A stretch of 64,000 bases of DNA from Paractinoplanes durhamensis (GTDB lineage: Bacteria > Actinomycetota > Actinomycetes > Mycobacteriales > Micromonosporaceae): positions 62,001 to 126,000 of the forward strand of contig NZ_BOML01000027.1 in NCBI RefSeq assembly GCF_016862175.1, written 5' to 3'. Of this stretch, positions 43,887-52,375 are shown piece by piece. Under the pieces are notes generated by a model. The model was not told the DNA's origin and searched no databases. It saw only the letters and a list, made by a program, of their open reading frames with translations. Position 1 is the first letter of the stretch. Each line of letters begins with the position of its first letter. The translations under genes were made by a program, and so were the position numbers.

Positions 43887-43926
43887 CCGGCTGAGAAATG
43901 AGTAGGCCGGCTGAGAAATGAGTAGG
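43887..43926 (+). repeat. Perfect 20-base tandem duplication
   Basis: CCGGCTGAGAAATGAGTAGG occurs twice with no gap, just before the PfkB-like gene. Each copy carries an ATG; the second is in frame with the kinase and could act as an alternative start. It looks like a recent slippage event. Confidence 0.9.
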
Positions 43927-43935
43927 GTCGAGGTG

Positions 43936-44607
43936 ATGCGGGTCGTGGTGGTCGGGCAGCTGGCGCGGGACATCGTGCTGACGGTCGACGAGTTGCCGGC
44001 GGCGGGCACGGCCGTGGGCGTCTCGGAGCGGGTGGAGATGCTCGGCGGCAAGGGTGCCAATCAGGCGGTCGCGGTGGCGAAGCTGGGCGTTCCGGTGAGT
44101 CTGATCGCGGTGACCGGCGACGACCACTACGGCGATCAGATGCTGGCGCTGGCGATCAGCGAAGGCGTCGATGTCCGGCCGGTGGTGCGGCGGCGCGGCA
44201 CGCCGACCGGGTTGAGCGTGGCGGCGGTCGACGCCGACGGCGACCGGCGCTACCTGGAGCATCTGCCCGATGCCACCAGACTGACCGCGGACGACGTGGA
44301 CGCTTCCGCCGATCTTCTGCGCCACGCGGACGCCGTGATGGTGCAGCTGGAGCAGCCCGCCGCGGCCGTGGAGGCCGCGATCCGCTATGCCCGGGAAGGC
44401 GGCGCCATACTCGTCATGGACGGCGAGGGGGACGCTGGGCCGGGCCTCATCGTGCGAAAGAACGAGATCGCCTGGCGGGATCCGCGATGGGGCGAGGGCC
44501 GGCTGGATCTGACCGAAAAGACCGACGAATTCACCGCGGCCCTGACCGTCAAGCTGCTGCGCGGGGCCGCGCCGGCGGAAGCGGCGCGCCGGTCAACGTC
44601 ACCGTGA
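43936..44607 (+). pseudogene. Decaying PfkB/ribokinase-family gene
   Basis: The 223 codons open like a healthy sugar kinase: MRVVVVGQLARDIVLTVDEL, then MLGGKGANQAVAVAKLGVP and RRYLEHLPDATRL. The middle is shortened by roughly 60 residues, near GEGDAGPGLIVRKNEI. The universal DTTGAGDAF active-site motif has been cut to EKTDEF, followed by intact FTAALTVKLLRG. Both losses are in frame. The anion hole is gone, so activity is unlikely. The 3' end overlaps the convergent CDF gene by 59 bases. Confidence 0.7.
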
Positions 44608-45496
44608 CCTGCGCGATCGACGGATCCTCAAGCAAGGAGGAGCGCAGCCGGTCCACCTTTTCGACAAGCTCGCCGGCCGGCGTCGACGGGTGCCGTGGGC
44701 TCAGGCTGATGTTGACCAGCAGGTTGGACGGGCCCATGTAGACGGCGTGCACCGAAGCCGGCGACGCGGCCCACTCCTCATCGGAGATCCGCTGCCGGAT
44801 CGGTTCCACCACGTCGTCGGGGGCGGCCTCCTCCAGCAGCAGCGCCTTGGAGCGCCGGGCCAGCAGGAACGCCACCGCGATGAGCAGGAGGCCGATCAGG
44901 ATGCTGCCGATCGCATCCCAGGTCGCCCAGCCGGTCCACGCGTGCAGCAGCAGGGCGGCGAGCGCCACGACCAGGCCGATCAGGGCCGCGGTGTCCTCCA
45001 TGAAGACGGTGGTGGCGCTCGGGTCGGAGGCCCGGGCGAGGTGCTCGCGCATCGAGCGCTGCTGCTCCTGGGCATCCTGTTTGAGCTGCTGGCGGGCGGT
45101 GTGCCAGGAGTACGCCTCGAAGCCGAACGCGACCACCAGCACGGCCACGCCGACCCACAGCGACTCGACCGGCTCGGGCAGCAGCAGGCTGCGGATACCC
45201 TCGCCGATCGACAGGGTGCCGCCGACCAGGAAGATGCCGAGCGCGGCCAGGAACGCCCAGAAGTAGCGCTCCTGGCCGTAGCCGAACGGCCGGTCCGCGT
45301 CCGGCCCGCGGGTCGATTTGCGCAGGCCGACGAAGAGCAGCACCTCGTTGCCGGTGTCGGCGACCGAGTGCGCCGCCTCCGCCCACATCGACGCCGAGCC
45401 GGTCAGGAGGGCGGCCACGATCTTCGCGATCGCGATGCCCAGGTTGGCGATGACCGCGACGAGCACGGTCTTGGAGCTGCTGCTGTCGTCGGCCAC
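44549..45496 (-). CDS. Cation diffusion facilitator (metal exporter)
   Basis: 315 residues with about six helices. Helix 2 has WAEAAHSVADTGNEVLL with the HxxxD metal site; FGYGQERYFWAF follows. Helix 5 region: FMEDTAALIGLVVAL with ED(x)3 ligands. A short cytoplasmic MTP-like domain ends the protein. It exports Zn, Co, Fe or Mn by proton exchange. Start is GTG. Confidence 0.92.
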   Translation of the reverse strand: MADDSSSSKTVLVAVIANLGIAIAKIVAALLTGSASMWAEAAHSVADTGNEVLLFVGLRKSTRGPDADRPFGYGQERYFWAFLAALGIFLVGGTLSIGEGIRSLLLPEPVESLWVGVAVLVVAFGFEAYSWHTARQQLKQDAQEQQRSMREHLARASDPSATTVFMEDTAALIGLVVALAALLLHAWTGWATWDAIGSILIGLLLIAVAFLLARRSKALLLEEAAPDDVVEPIRQRISDEEWAASPASVHAVYMGPSNLLVNISLSPRHPSTPAGELVEKVDRLRSSLLEDPSIAQVTVTLTGAPLPPARPRAAA

Positions 45497-45533
45497 GCCC
45501 GGGGGCTACCCATCGCGGGGCGGGTGCAATCAG

Positions 45534-45624
45534 TGAACCTTTTTCAACGTGGCCAGGGCTGCAGCGCCCGGCGCCGGTCATCGCGCCGGAACATCAGGCC
45601 CGATGCCAGGTTGAAAAAGGTTCA
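45534..45624. repeat. 91-base element with 15-base perfect inverted ends
   Basis: TGAACCTTTTTCAAC (45534-45548) and its exact complement (45610-45624) flank 61 bases. The pairing continues inward after one mismatch (TGGC/GCCA). The right arm contains the stop codon of the carbonic anhydrase gene. It may be a MITE-like remnant or an unusual long hairpin terminator. I see no target duplication. Confidence 0.7.
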
Positions 45625-46113
45625 TCGGACCTCGCGGAGTTTGCCGGTTTCCACCTCGTACACAAAGCCTCGGATTGATGTTTTGATCGGGATGAACGGG
45701 TCCTCGGTGATGCGGCGGATCGACTGGCGGACGTCGGCGTCGAGGTCGGTGAAGGCCTCGGGGGCCCATGGCGGACGGATGCCGGTCTCGCGCTCGATGG
45801 CGCTCTTGAACTCGTCGTCGGTGAAGGTCAGCATGCCGCAGTCGGTGTGGTGGATCAGGATGATCTCGGTGGTGCCGAGCAGTCGCTGGCTGATCGCGAG
45901 GCTGCGCAGCTCGTCGGCGGTGATCACCCCGCCGGCGTTGCGGATGACATGGGCGTCACCTTCGGAAAGACCGAGGATTCCGTACGGGCTGAGCCGCGCA
46001 TCCATGCAGGCGACGACCGCGACGTGCTTGGCGGGCGGCAGCGGCAGCGAGCCCTTGTCGAAACTGGCCGCGTAGCGCTCGGCGTTGGCGAGGAGTTCGT
46101 CGGTGACGGTCAT
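45622..46113 (-). CDS. Beta-carbonic anhydrase
   Basis: 163 residues. Zinc ligands and dyad: VVACMDARLSP (Cys, Asp, Arg) and IHHTDCGML (His, Cys). HVIRNAGGVI is the family's central block. It interconverts CO2 and bicarbonate in the cytoplasm. GGAGG lies nine bases ahead of the chosen ATG. Its stop falls within the inverted-repeat element downstream. Confidence 0.93.
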   Translation of the reverse strand: MTVTDELLANAERYAASFDKGSLPLPPAKHVAVVACMDARLSPYGILGLSEGDAHVIRNAGGVITADELRSLAISQRLLGTTEIILIHHTDCGMLTFTDDEFKSAIERETGIRPPWAPEAFTDLDADVRQSIRRITEDPFIPIKTSIRGFVYEVETGKLREVR

Positions 46114-46185
46114 GGTGGGGCCTCCGGGGTCGAGTCGGTGCCGGTCTCGGCCCCACCATAGCCACATCTCCTATCGGTCAACTAG

Positions 46186-48912
46186 TTAGTGCTGGTTGAA
46201 GGTGTCGTGCGTGATGTATTGCCCGGTCGGCGGGGTGACCGTCGAGCGGTTCGAGGTCGACTCCCAGGCCCAGCTGCTGTCCGCGTTCTTGATCAGATAC
46301 TTGAACTCGATCGCCGTGTTCGGCGGCAGGGTGAGGCTCGCCGACCAGATCGGGTAGGTCGCCGCGGACAGCGGCACCGCCCGCGCCGGATCCCACTGGC
46401 CGAGCTCGGGGATGCTGCCGACGACGTACAGGTTCTGGCCCCAGACGGTGGTCATGGTGACGTTGAAGGTGGCGGCGATGCGGTTGGCCGGCGGGTGCAG
46501 GGTCACCCCACTGCCGTCACGGACGGCGTTTTTGAGGTACGCGTACGCCAGCCCGTCGGTTCCGCCGATGTTCTCGATCCCGATCGTCGCGCTCGTCCCG
46601 GTGGCCCGCTCCCCCACCGGCCCCCGGTAGCGGTAGGTGACGGTGCCGTCGGCGTGCAGGATCGCGCTGACCGACACCCGCTGCGTGGCGTCACCGAAGA
46701 ACATCACGTTGCGCCACTCGACCACGAACGTGTCCGCGGTCGACGCGGTGTAGACGGCCGCCGCCGCGTCGACGTAGAGGTCGTCCCAGAAGGGGTAGAG
46801 CGCGTCGTTGGGTTCGGTGTTCAGCGGCAGGTCGGTGTTCGCGAACGAGGTGGACGCGCCGTCGAACGCGATCAGCCCGTTGGTGCCCACCCACGCCTGG
46901 GTGTGGGCAACGCCGTAGAGCGGGAACGAGAACGGCAGCGTCACCGATGCCGCACTGTCGTCACCGGTGAGCGCCAGCAGCTGATCGCCCTCGCGGTAGC
47001 CCTCGGTGGCGGCCGCACAGGTGTAGCCGTAGTGGTCCGAGGTGAGCGGCAACTCCAGGTCAAGTGTCTGGTCACCACTGAGGGTGAGCTGGCGGGTGAC
47101 GCCCGACGCGCAGCCACCGGCCGGGTGCACGACGACCTCGTAGCTGCCGAACGGCGCGGCGAGCCGATAGTGACCGCCCGAGTCGCTGGTGACGGACACC
47201 GGCGTACCCGTCAACGCGACCGACACCCCCGGGACAGGACTGCCGCCGCTGGTCAGCAGCCCGCTGAGCACGGCCGAGGCGCTGGTGGTGAGGGCCGCGT
47301 CGAGCCGCGCCGAGCCGCCCGCGGTGATCGACACGTCCCCCTCGAACGTGTCGTAGCCGAAGGCGCTGATCCGCACGTGGTGATTGCCGGCGACAAGCCG
47401 CGCAAACCGGAAGCCGCCGTCCGCCGCCGTGGTGAGCGACCGCCCGCCGATCGTCACGGCCGCCCCGGAGATCGGGAAGCCTTCGCCGGTGACCGTGCCG
47501 GCCAGGCTCCCGCTCGGGCTGACCGCGAGGGTCACCGCCGCGTACGCGTCGAGCCGCCCCTGCCCCCACACGTTGTTGTCGGCGGCCGTCCCGCCGCAGC
47601 TGGTGTCGTCGGTGTCGATCGCCGTCTCGTCGAGGATCTCCCGGGTCGCGGCGATGTCGTGCCGCAGCGCCGGGGCCGCCGCCCAGATCAGCGCGACCGT
47701 GGCCGCGGTGTGCGGCGACGCCATCGAGGTGCCGCTGTAGACGCCGTACCCGCCGGGCACGCTGGACCGCACGTCCACGCCGGGCGCCGCGATGTCCGGC
47801 TTGACCGCACCGTCCTGGCCGAACCCGCGGCTGGAGAACGAGGCGATCGCGTTGTTCACATCAAAAGCTCCTGATGCGTACGTCGCCGCGTAGCTCCCCG
47901 GCGTGCTTGCCGAGCCGCAGATCGGGCCGTTGTTGCCGTTGGAGAACGCCGGGAAGATGCCCGCGCCCACCCAGTTGCTGACGATCTCCGAATACCAGGG
48001 GTCGAAGCCGGAGCCACCGCCCCACGAGTTGTTCACGACGTCCGGCGCCAGGTCCGGCCGCGGGTTGTTGCCGGCCCGGTCGGTCGGCGCGACGATCCAC
48101 TGCCCGGCCGCCAGCAGCGACCCGACCGAGCAGGAGTTGCTCTCGCAGCCCTTGGCCGCGATCCACTTCACGCCGGGCGCGACGCCGAGACCGTCCGCTC
48201 CCGCCATCGTGCCCATGGTGTGCGTGCCGTGGCCGGAGTTGTCGCAGGGCAGGTTGTCCGCGCAGGTGTGCGACGGGTCGTACCAGTTGTAGTCGTGGCT
48301 GACGCTGCCGTCGGCGTTGCGGCCGCGGTAACTCGCGGCCAGCGCCGGGTGGTCGAACTGGACGCCGGTGTCGACGTTGGCGACCACGATGCCGGCGCCG
48401 GTGTCGCCGCGCTCGCTCCAGACCCGCGGCGCGTTGATCCGGTCGACGTTCCATTCGACGCTCGACACCTCGGCCTGGGCGGTGCCGGCCTGCACGGCCG
48501 GGAGCTTGACCGGCTCGTCCGGCAGCACCGCCTTGACCTCGGGCCGGGCGGCGACCGCGGCGAGCAGGGCGGCGTTGCCGGTGACCCGCATGGTGTCGGC
48601 GATCCAGTACGCCTGATACGGCGCCTTGCGCTTGCCGAGGAGCGTACGCAGCCCGGCCTGATCGCGGTTCGCGCCGGCCCGGACGTCCCGGTAGACGGCG
48701 CCGGCCTTCGCCTTTCCGGTGGCTTTGCGGGTCGCCGCGAGGTCGTCGCCGCCGCGCAGCATCACCCAGAAGGTCGTCGTTCCCCCATCGGCGACCTGTG
48801 CGCTGACCTTGGCCGAGATCTTGTTGTCGGCCGCGGCGGCGGGTGCCGCCGCGGCCACTCCGGTCATGACGGCGGCCGCACCGAACGCGGCCACCCAAGA
48901 TCGGAATCTCAT
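46186..48912 (-). CDS. Secreted subtilisin-like protease with C-terminal CBM20 starch-binding domain
   Basis: 908 residues. Signal peptide (MRFRSWVAAFGAAAVMTGVA) and I9-like propeptide to about 135. S8 catalytic domain about 155-465, with Asp 181 (VANVDTGVQFDHP), His 228 (NSGHGTHTMG) and Ser 396 (YSGTSMASPH). Two carboxypeptidase-regulatory-like repeats (about 470-620) and an assigned-by-context beta domain follow. The last 100 residues (ATFNVTMTTVWGQNLYVVGS, LGQWDPARAVPL, EFKYLIKNADSSWAWE) are a CBM20 starch-binding module. The enzyme would work on or near starch granules. A maltose-regulon-like operator precedes it. Confidence 0.92.
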   Translation of the reverse strand: MRFRSWVAAFGAAAVMTGVAAAAPAAAADNKISAKVSAQVADGGTTTFWVMLRGGDDLAATRKATGKAKAGAVYRDVRAGANRDQAGLRTLLGKRKAPYQAYWIADTMRVTGNAALLAAVAARPEVKAVLPDEPVKLPAVQAGTAQAEVSSVEWNVDRINAPRVWSERGDTGAGIVVANVDTGVQFDHPALAASYRGRNADGSVSHDYNWYDPSHTCADNLPCDNSGHGTHTMGTMAGADGLGVAPGVKWIAAKGCESNSCSVGSLLAAGQWIVAPTDRAGNNPRPDLAPDVVNNSWGGGSGFDPWYSEIVSNWVGAGIFPAFSNGNNGPICGSASTPGSYAATYASGAFDVNNAIASFSSRGFGQDGAVKPDIAAPGVDVRSSVPGGYGVYSGTSMASPHTAATVALIWAAAPALRHDIAATREILDETAIDTDDTSCGGTAADNNVWGQGRLDAYAAVTLAVSPSGSLAGTVTGEGFPISGAAVTIGGRSLTTAADGGFRFARLVAGNHHVRISAFGYDTFEGDVSITAGGSARLDAALTTSASAVLSGLLTSGGSPVPGVSVALTGTPVSVTSDSGGHYRLAAPFGSYEVVVHPAGGCASGVTRQLTLSGDQTLDLELPLTSDHYGYTCAAATEGYREGDQLLALTGDDSAASVTLPFSFPLYGVAHTQAWVGTNGLIAFDGASTSFANTDLPLNTEPNDALYPFWDDLYVDAAAAVYTASTADTFVVEWRNVMFFGDATQRVSVSAILHADGTVTYRYRGPVGERATGTSATIGIENIGGTDGLAYAYLKNAVRDGSGVTLHPPANRIAATFNVTMTTVWGQNLYVVGSIPELGQWDPARAVPLSAATYPIWSASLTLPPNTAIEFKYLIKNADSSWAWESTSNRSTVTPPTGQYITHDTFNQH

Positions 48913-48961
48913 CCGAATGTCCCCCCTGCCGCGGGGAACGGACGCCCCCGCGAACGGACGG

Positions 48962-49010
48962 AAGGTATCGACGGGTGTTCCGATCCTGCAAGTTCTTGCA
49001 GTTCTTGCAA
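48962..49010 (-). promoter_or_regulatory. MalR/Reg1-like operator and promoter of the CBM20 subtilase
   Basis: CTGCAAG-TT-CTTGCAG (48986-49001) is a perfect 16-base palindrome, followed at the same spacing by a third half-site CTTGCAA (49004-49010). The TGCAAG family of half-sites is that of maltose-regulon repressors on Streptomyces amylase promoters. On the minus strand TTGCAG, inside the operator, could be the -35, with TACCTT (48962-48967) as -10 at 18 bases. Repression would thus be direct. Confidence 0.7.
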
Positions 49011-49135
49011 TCCCGTTTCGGAAATATGTCAGCGCGGAGACACTGGCAGGTGGGCCGCGTTGATCCAGCTCCCGAATTTGTTGTAGGCGGCCACAATTAA
49101 ACGCGCATGGCGAACAAACACCCTTGCAAGGAGTT

Positions 49136-49615
49136 TCAGAACTCCAGATACATCAGGTGCAGGCCGACGCGGCCGCGCGCCGGGTGCTCGAACGCGCGCG
49201 GGACGGTGCCGAGGATCCGAAAGCCCAGGCGCTCGTAGAGGGTGACGGCATGGATGTTGGTCTCGACCACCGCGTTGAACTGCACGCCGGCGTACCCCTG
49301 CTCCTCGGCCCACTTGATCGTCTCGCGGCACAGCGCCGAGCCGACGCCGCGCCCGCGTTCGGCCTCGGCCACCATGAAGCTGGCGGTGGCGATGTGCGCG
49401 CCCGGGCCGCCGCGGTTGGCGCCCATCTTGGCCGTGCCCAGGACCCGGTCGCCGTCCACCGCGACCACGGTGCGGCCCGGCGGCCGCTCGATCCAGATGG
49501 CCCGCGCCTGTTCCTCGGTCATGTCCGGGTCGAACGGGAAGGTGTCGGCGGCCCGCACGACGTCGCGGATGATCGCCCACACCTGCGGCCAGTCGGCCTC
49601 CTGGAAATCTCTCAT
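49136..49615 (-). CDS. GNAT-family N-acetyltransferase
   Basis: 159 residues. Acetyl-CoA motif VAEAERGRGVGSALCRETIK (motif A) and NIHAVTLYERLGFRILGTVP (motif B) are clear. FPFDPDMTEEQARAIW is common in acetyltransferases of the YncA/phosphinothricin type. Its start overlaps the response regulator stop (ATGA), making it the last gene of the five-gene operon. Confidence 0.9.
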   Translation of the reverse strand: MRDFQEADWPQVWAIIRDVVRAADTFPFDPDMTEEQARAIWIERPPGRTVVAVDGDRVLGTAKMGANRGGPGAHIATASFMVAEAERGRGVGSALCRETIKWAEEQGYAGVQFNAVVETNIHAVTLYERLGFRILGTVPRAFEHPARGRVGLHLMYLEF

Positions 49616-50262
49616 GTGCTCAAGTAACGCAGAACCGCCAGGACGCGGCGATTGTGGGCCTCGTCCGGGGGCAGGCCCAGTTTGTCGAGGATGCTCGCGA
49701 CGTGCTTCTCGACGGTGCCGCCGCTCACCACGAGCGCGTCGGCGATGCCGGCGTTCGAGCGGCCCTCGGCCATCAGCACGAGCACGTCGCGCTCGCGGCC
49801 GGTGAGCGCGGCCAGGCCGTCGGCGCGGCGGCCGGCCCGCAGCAGCTGCCCGACCACTTCCGGGTCGAGGGCGGTGCCGCCGGCCGCGACCCGTTCCAGG
49901 GTGTCGACGAACTCGGCCACGTCGGCCACCCGCTCCTTCAGGAGATAGCCGGCGCCGGCCGCGTTGCCCTCCAGCAGCCGGGACGTGTACTTGGTCTCGA
50001 TGTACTGCGACAGCACCAGCACCCCGGTGCCCGGATGCCGGCGGCGGATCTCCAGCGCGGCGCGCAGGCCCTCGTCGGTGTGCGTGGGCGGCATCCGGAT
50101 GTCGGCCACCACCACGTCCGGCCGGTGCTCGGCCACCGCGGCCAGCAGCGCGTCGCCGTCGCCGACCGCCGCGTCGACCTGGTGGCCGTGGTCCTCGATC
50201 AGCCGGGCCAGCCCGGCGCGGAAAAGTACGGCGTCCTCGGCGATCACCACCCGGAGGCTCAT
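49612..50262 (-). CDS. NarL/LuxR-family response regulator
   Basis: 216 residues. Receiver domain with acidic pocket (VVIAEDAVLFRAG), phospho-acceptor Asp 54 (VVADIRMPP) and Lys in YLLKERV; LuxR HTH at about 150-210 (LTGRERDVLVLMAEGRSNAG). Coupled to the histidine kinase by a four-base overlap. It probably controls the ABC transporter genes of the same operon. Confidence 0.93.
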   Translation of the reverse strand: MSLRVVIAEDAVLFRAGLARLIEDHGHQVDAAVGDGDALLAAVAEHRPDVVVADIRMPPTHTDEGLRAALEIRRRHPGTGVLVLSQYIETKYTSRLLEGNAAGAGYLLKERVADVAEFVDTLERVAAGGTALDPEVVGQLLRAGRRADGLAALTGRERDVLVLMAEGRSNAGIADALVVSGGTVEKHVASILDKLGLPPDEAHNRRVLAVLRYLST

Positions 50263-51506
50263 GCGCGCAAAGGTAACTCGACGGTGATCTTGGTGGGGCC
50301 GCCGGGCGGGCTCGCGATCGTCAGCCGGCCGTCGACCACCGCGACCCGCTGGGCGAGCCCGGACAGGCCGGTGCCGCGGGCCGGGTCGGCGCCGCCCAGG
50401 CCGTCGTCGTCGACGCTGAGCAGCAGCACGTCCCGATGGCCGGCCGCGCGGACCGCCACGGTGTTCGCGAAGCTGTGCTTGGCCGCGTTGGCCAGCAGTT
50501 CGGCGGCGCAGAAGTAGGCGATGGTCTCGATCGCCGGGGTCGGCCGGACCGGGATGCCGACGGTCAGCTCGACCGGGATCGCCCGGTCGGCGACCAGCGA
50601 GGCGAGCGCGTCGGCCAGCCCGTTGTCGAGCACCGGCGGGTGGATGCCGCGGACCAGGCCGCGCAGCTCGCCGAGCGCCTCCTTGGCGCCGCGCAGCGCG
50701 GCGTCGACCAGCTCGCGAGCCGCCACCACGTCGCTGTTGTCGAGCTTCTCGCGGGCCATCCCGAGGTTCATGGCCAGGGTGGCCAGCCGGATCTGCGCGC
50801 CGTCGTGCAGGTCCCGCTCCAGGCGCCGCAGCAGGGCGGCGGAGTCGTCGACCGCGGCCGCCCGGCTCAGCTCCAGGTCGTGGACCCGCTGGGCGAGCCG
50901 GCCGGGGCCGAGCAGGGCCCGGATCAGCCAGGCGTCGGCGGACGTCACGGCCCGGGTGACCCAGGGGGCGGCCAGCAGCATCGCCGCGCCGGCCGCGGCG
51001 GCGGCGAACGTGCCGGCCAGGGTCGCGACCTGGAACGTGCCCTCGCCGAACATGCCGAACGGCGTGTAGACCGGCATCGGGCTCATCGCGGCCCCGGGCG
51101 GGTGGTTGCGGAACGCTCCCCACACCAGCGGGTAGCTCAGGTTGACCACGCCGCCGACCCAGAAGTAGACGGCGTACAGCTCGAACAGGCCGAGCGGCAG
51201 CTTGACCACCTGGTAGGCGATCACCCGCCACCCGGCCCGGTGGCCCGGCTCGGCGACGCGAACCCGGAGCAGCCGGGCCGCCAGCCGGCGCTGCACCGCG
51301 CCGAGCCACCGGGCCGCCCCGGTCCACACCAGCAACACGACCAGGAGCCCCGCGCAGCCGGCGGCCGCGACGATGTGGACCGCGGACGGGTCGCCCCGCC
51401 CGCCCACGGCCGCCGCGACGACGACGAAAACCACCGGGTTGACCAGCGCGAACGGCAGTCCGGCCAGGCAGAACGCCAGCTCGCGACCCGGTCCCCGGAA
51501 GTCCAT
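50259..51506 (-). CDS. NarL-type sensor histidine kinase (HisKA_3)
   Basis: 415 residues. Five or so membrane helices fill the first 190 residues. The dimerisation motif RRLERDLHDGAQIRLATLAM carries phospho-acceptor His 234. The ATPase domain has LANAAKHSFA (N box) and DDDGLGGADPARGTGLSGL (G boxes). The ATG at MDFRGPGREL was preferred. An in-frame ATG 33 codons upstream overlaps the permease stop (ATGA), but those codons come from a repeat. It overlaps the response regulator gene by four bases. Confidence 0.9.
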   Translation of the reverse strand: MDFRGPGRELAFCLAGLPFALVNPVVFVVVAAAVGGRGDPSAVHIVAAAGCAGLLVVLLVWTGAARWLGAVQRRLAARLLRVRVAEPGHRAGWRVIAYQVVKLPLGLFELYAVYFWVGGVVNLSYPLVWGAFRNHPPGAAMSPMPVYTPFGMFGEGTFQVATLAGTFAAAAAGAAMLLAAPWVTRAVTSADAWLIRALLGPGRLAQRVHDLELSRAAAVDDSAALLRRLERDLHDGAQIRLATLAMNLGMAREKLDNSDVVAARELVDAALRGAKEALGELRGLVRGIHPPVLDNGLADALASLVADRAIPVELTVGIPVRPTPAIETIAYFCAAELLANAAKHSFANTVAVRAAGHRDVLLLSVDDDGLGGADPARGTGLSGLAQRVAVVDGRLTIASPPGGPTKITVELPLRA

Positions 51507-51512
51507 GCCGCT

Positions 51513-51605
51513 ATCTTCCGCTATTGCCAGCTCCTCGCTGCGCTCCGAGCTGCCAACAGCAAATTCCGCACTGAGCTTGCCGATTCGCTCGCTACGCTCG
51601 TTCAT
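51513..51605 (-). repeat. REP-like repeat inserted in frame before the histidine kinase
   Basis: On the minus strand it contains GAGCGTAGCGAGCGAATC and GAGCGCAGCGAGGAGCTGGC, the type of ERSE-coding palindromic repeat found in actinomycete gaps. It reads NERSERIGKL … SSERSEELAIAEDSG without a stop and joins the kinase frame. The core GAGCGTAG also forms the loop of the hairpin at 3632-3659. Confidence 0.6.
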
Positions 51606-52375
51606 GTGTCCCGGCGGGCCAGCAGCCACCCGCCGAGGGTCAGGGCGATCACCGCGTACAGCGAGAGCACGCCGAGGCCGGCCCACGCGGAGAGGAAGTC
51701 CGGGCAGGACGCCGCGTCGGTGCCGCAGGTGACCGGCATGGTCGTGCTGAGCGAGTTCGCCACGATCAGGATCGGCATGTACGACGCCACGCCGTGCGCC
51801 ATGATGCCGATGAACTGCGCGGCCACGTAGACGCCGGCGACCAGCACCCCGACCGCGGCCGCGCTGTGCCGGACGATCGCGCCCAGGCCCAGGCCGAGCA
51901 GCCCGATCAGGCAGAAACCGGCCCCGGTCACCGCGACCGCCCGCAGCACGCCGGGCTGGCCGAGGGTGGGCGCCGTGACGCCGGCCCGCAGGGTGGCGCC
52001 GACCGCGAAGAACGCGATGAACGCCGCCGCCTCCCCGACGACCAGGGTCACCGCCCCGAACACCGCCGCCTTCGCGACCAGCACGAGCGGGCGGCGCGGG
52101 GCCGTGGCCAGGGTGGCCCGGATGGTGCCCGAGGAGTATTCGCCGGTCATCGTGAGCACCCCGAGCACCCCGGTCAGCAGCAGGCCCGGGACCACGCCGG
52201 CCAGGGCGTTGTTGGTGATGTCGCCGCCGCTGTTGGGGGTGTTCAGTCCGACCGCGACGCCGATCCCGACCGTCCCGGCGGCGGTGAGGATCAGCGTCCA
52301 CCAGGTCGAGCGCAGGCTGCGCAGCTTGATCCATTCCATCCGGGCCACCTGGGCCAACCCGTAGCGCGCGGTCAT
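51602..52375 (-). CDS. ABC-2 type transporter permease
   Basis: 257 residues, six membrane segments. WIKLRSLRSTWWTLILTA at the start and GEYSSGTIRATLATAPRR are signatures of ABC-2 permeases that export antibiotics or peptides. Paired with the ATPase gene by a four-base overlap. The outer loop near residue 215 has two cysteines (VTCGTDAASCP). Confidence 0.9.
   Translation of the reverse strand: MTARYGLAQVARMEWIKLRSLRSTWWTLILTAAGTVGIGVAVGLNTPNSGGDITNNALAGVVPGLLLTGVLGVLTMTGEYSSGTIRATLATAPRRPLVLVAKAAVFGAVTLVVGEAAAFIAFFAVGATLRAGVTAPTLGQPGVLRAVAVTGAGFCLIGLLGLGLGAIVRHSAAAVGVLVAGVYVAAQFIGIMAHGVASYMPILIVANSLSTTMPVTCGTDAASCPDFLSAWAGLGVLSLYAVIALTLGGWLLARRDT

Noticed and set aside
49029-49118. 30-codon minus-strand frame ending near 49029 upstream of the subtilase
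   Set aside because: It lacks a proper ribosome site and homology. The region is better explained as the promoter and operator of the subtilase.
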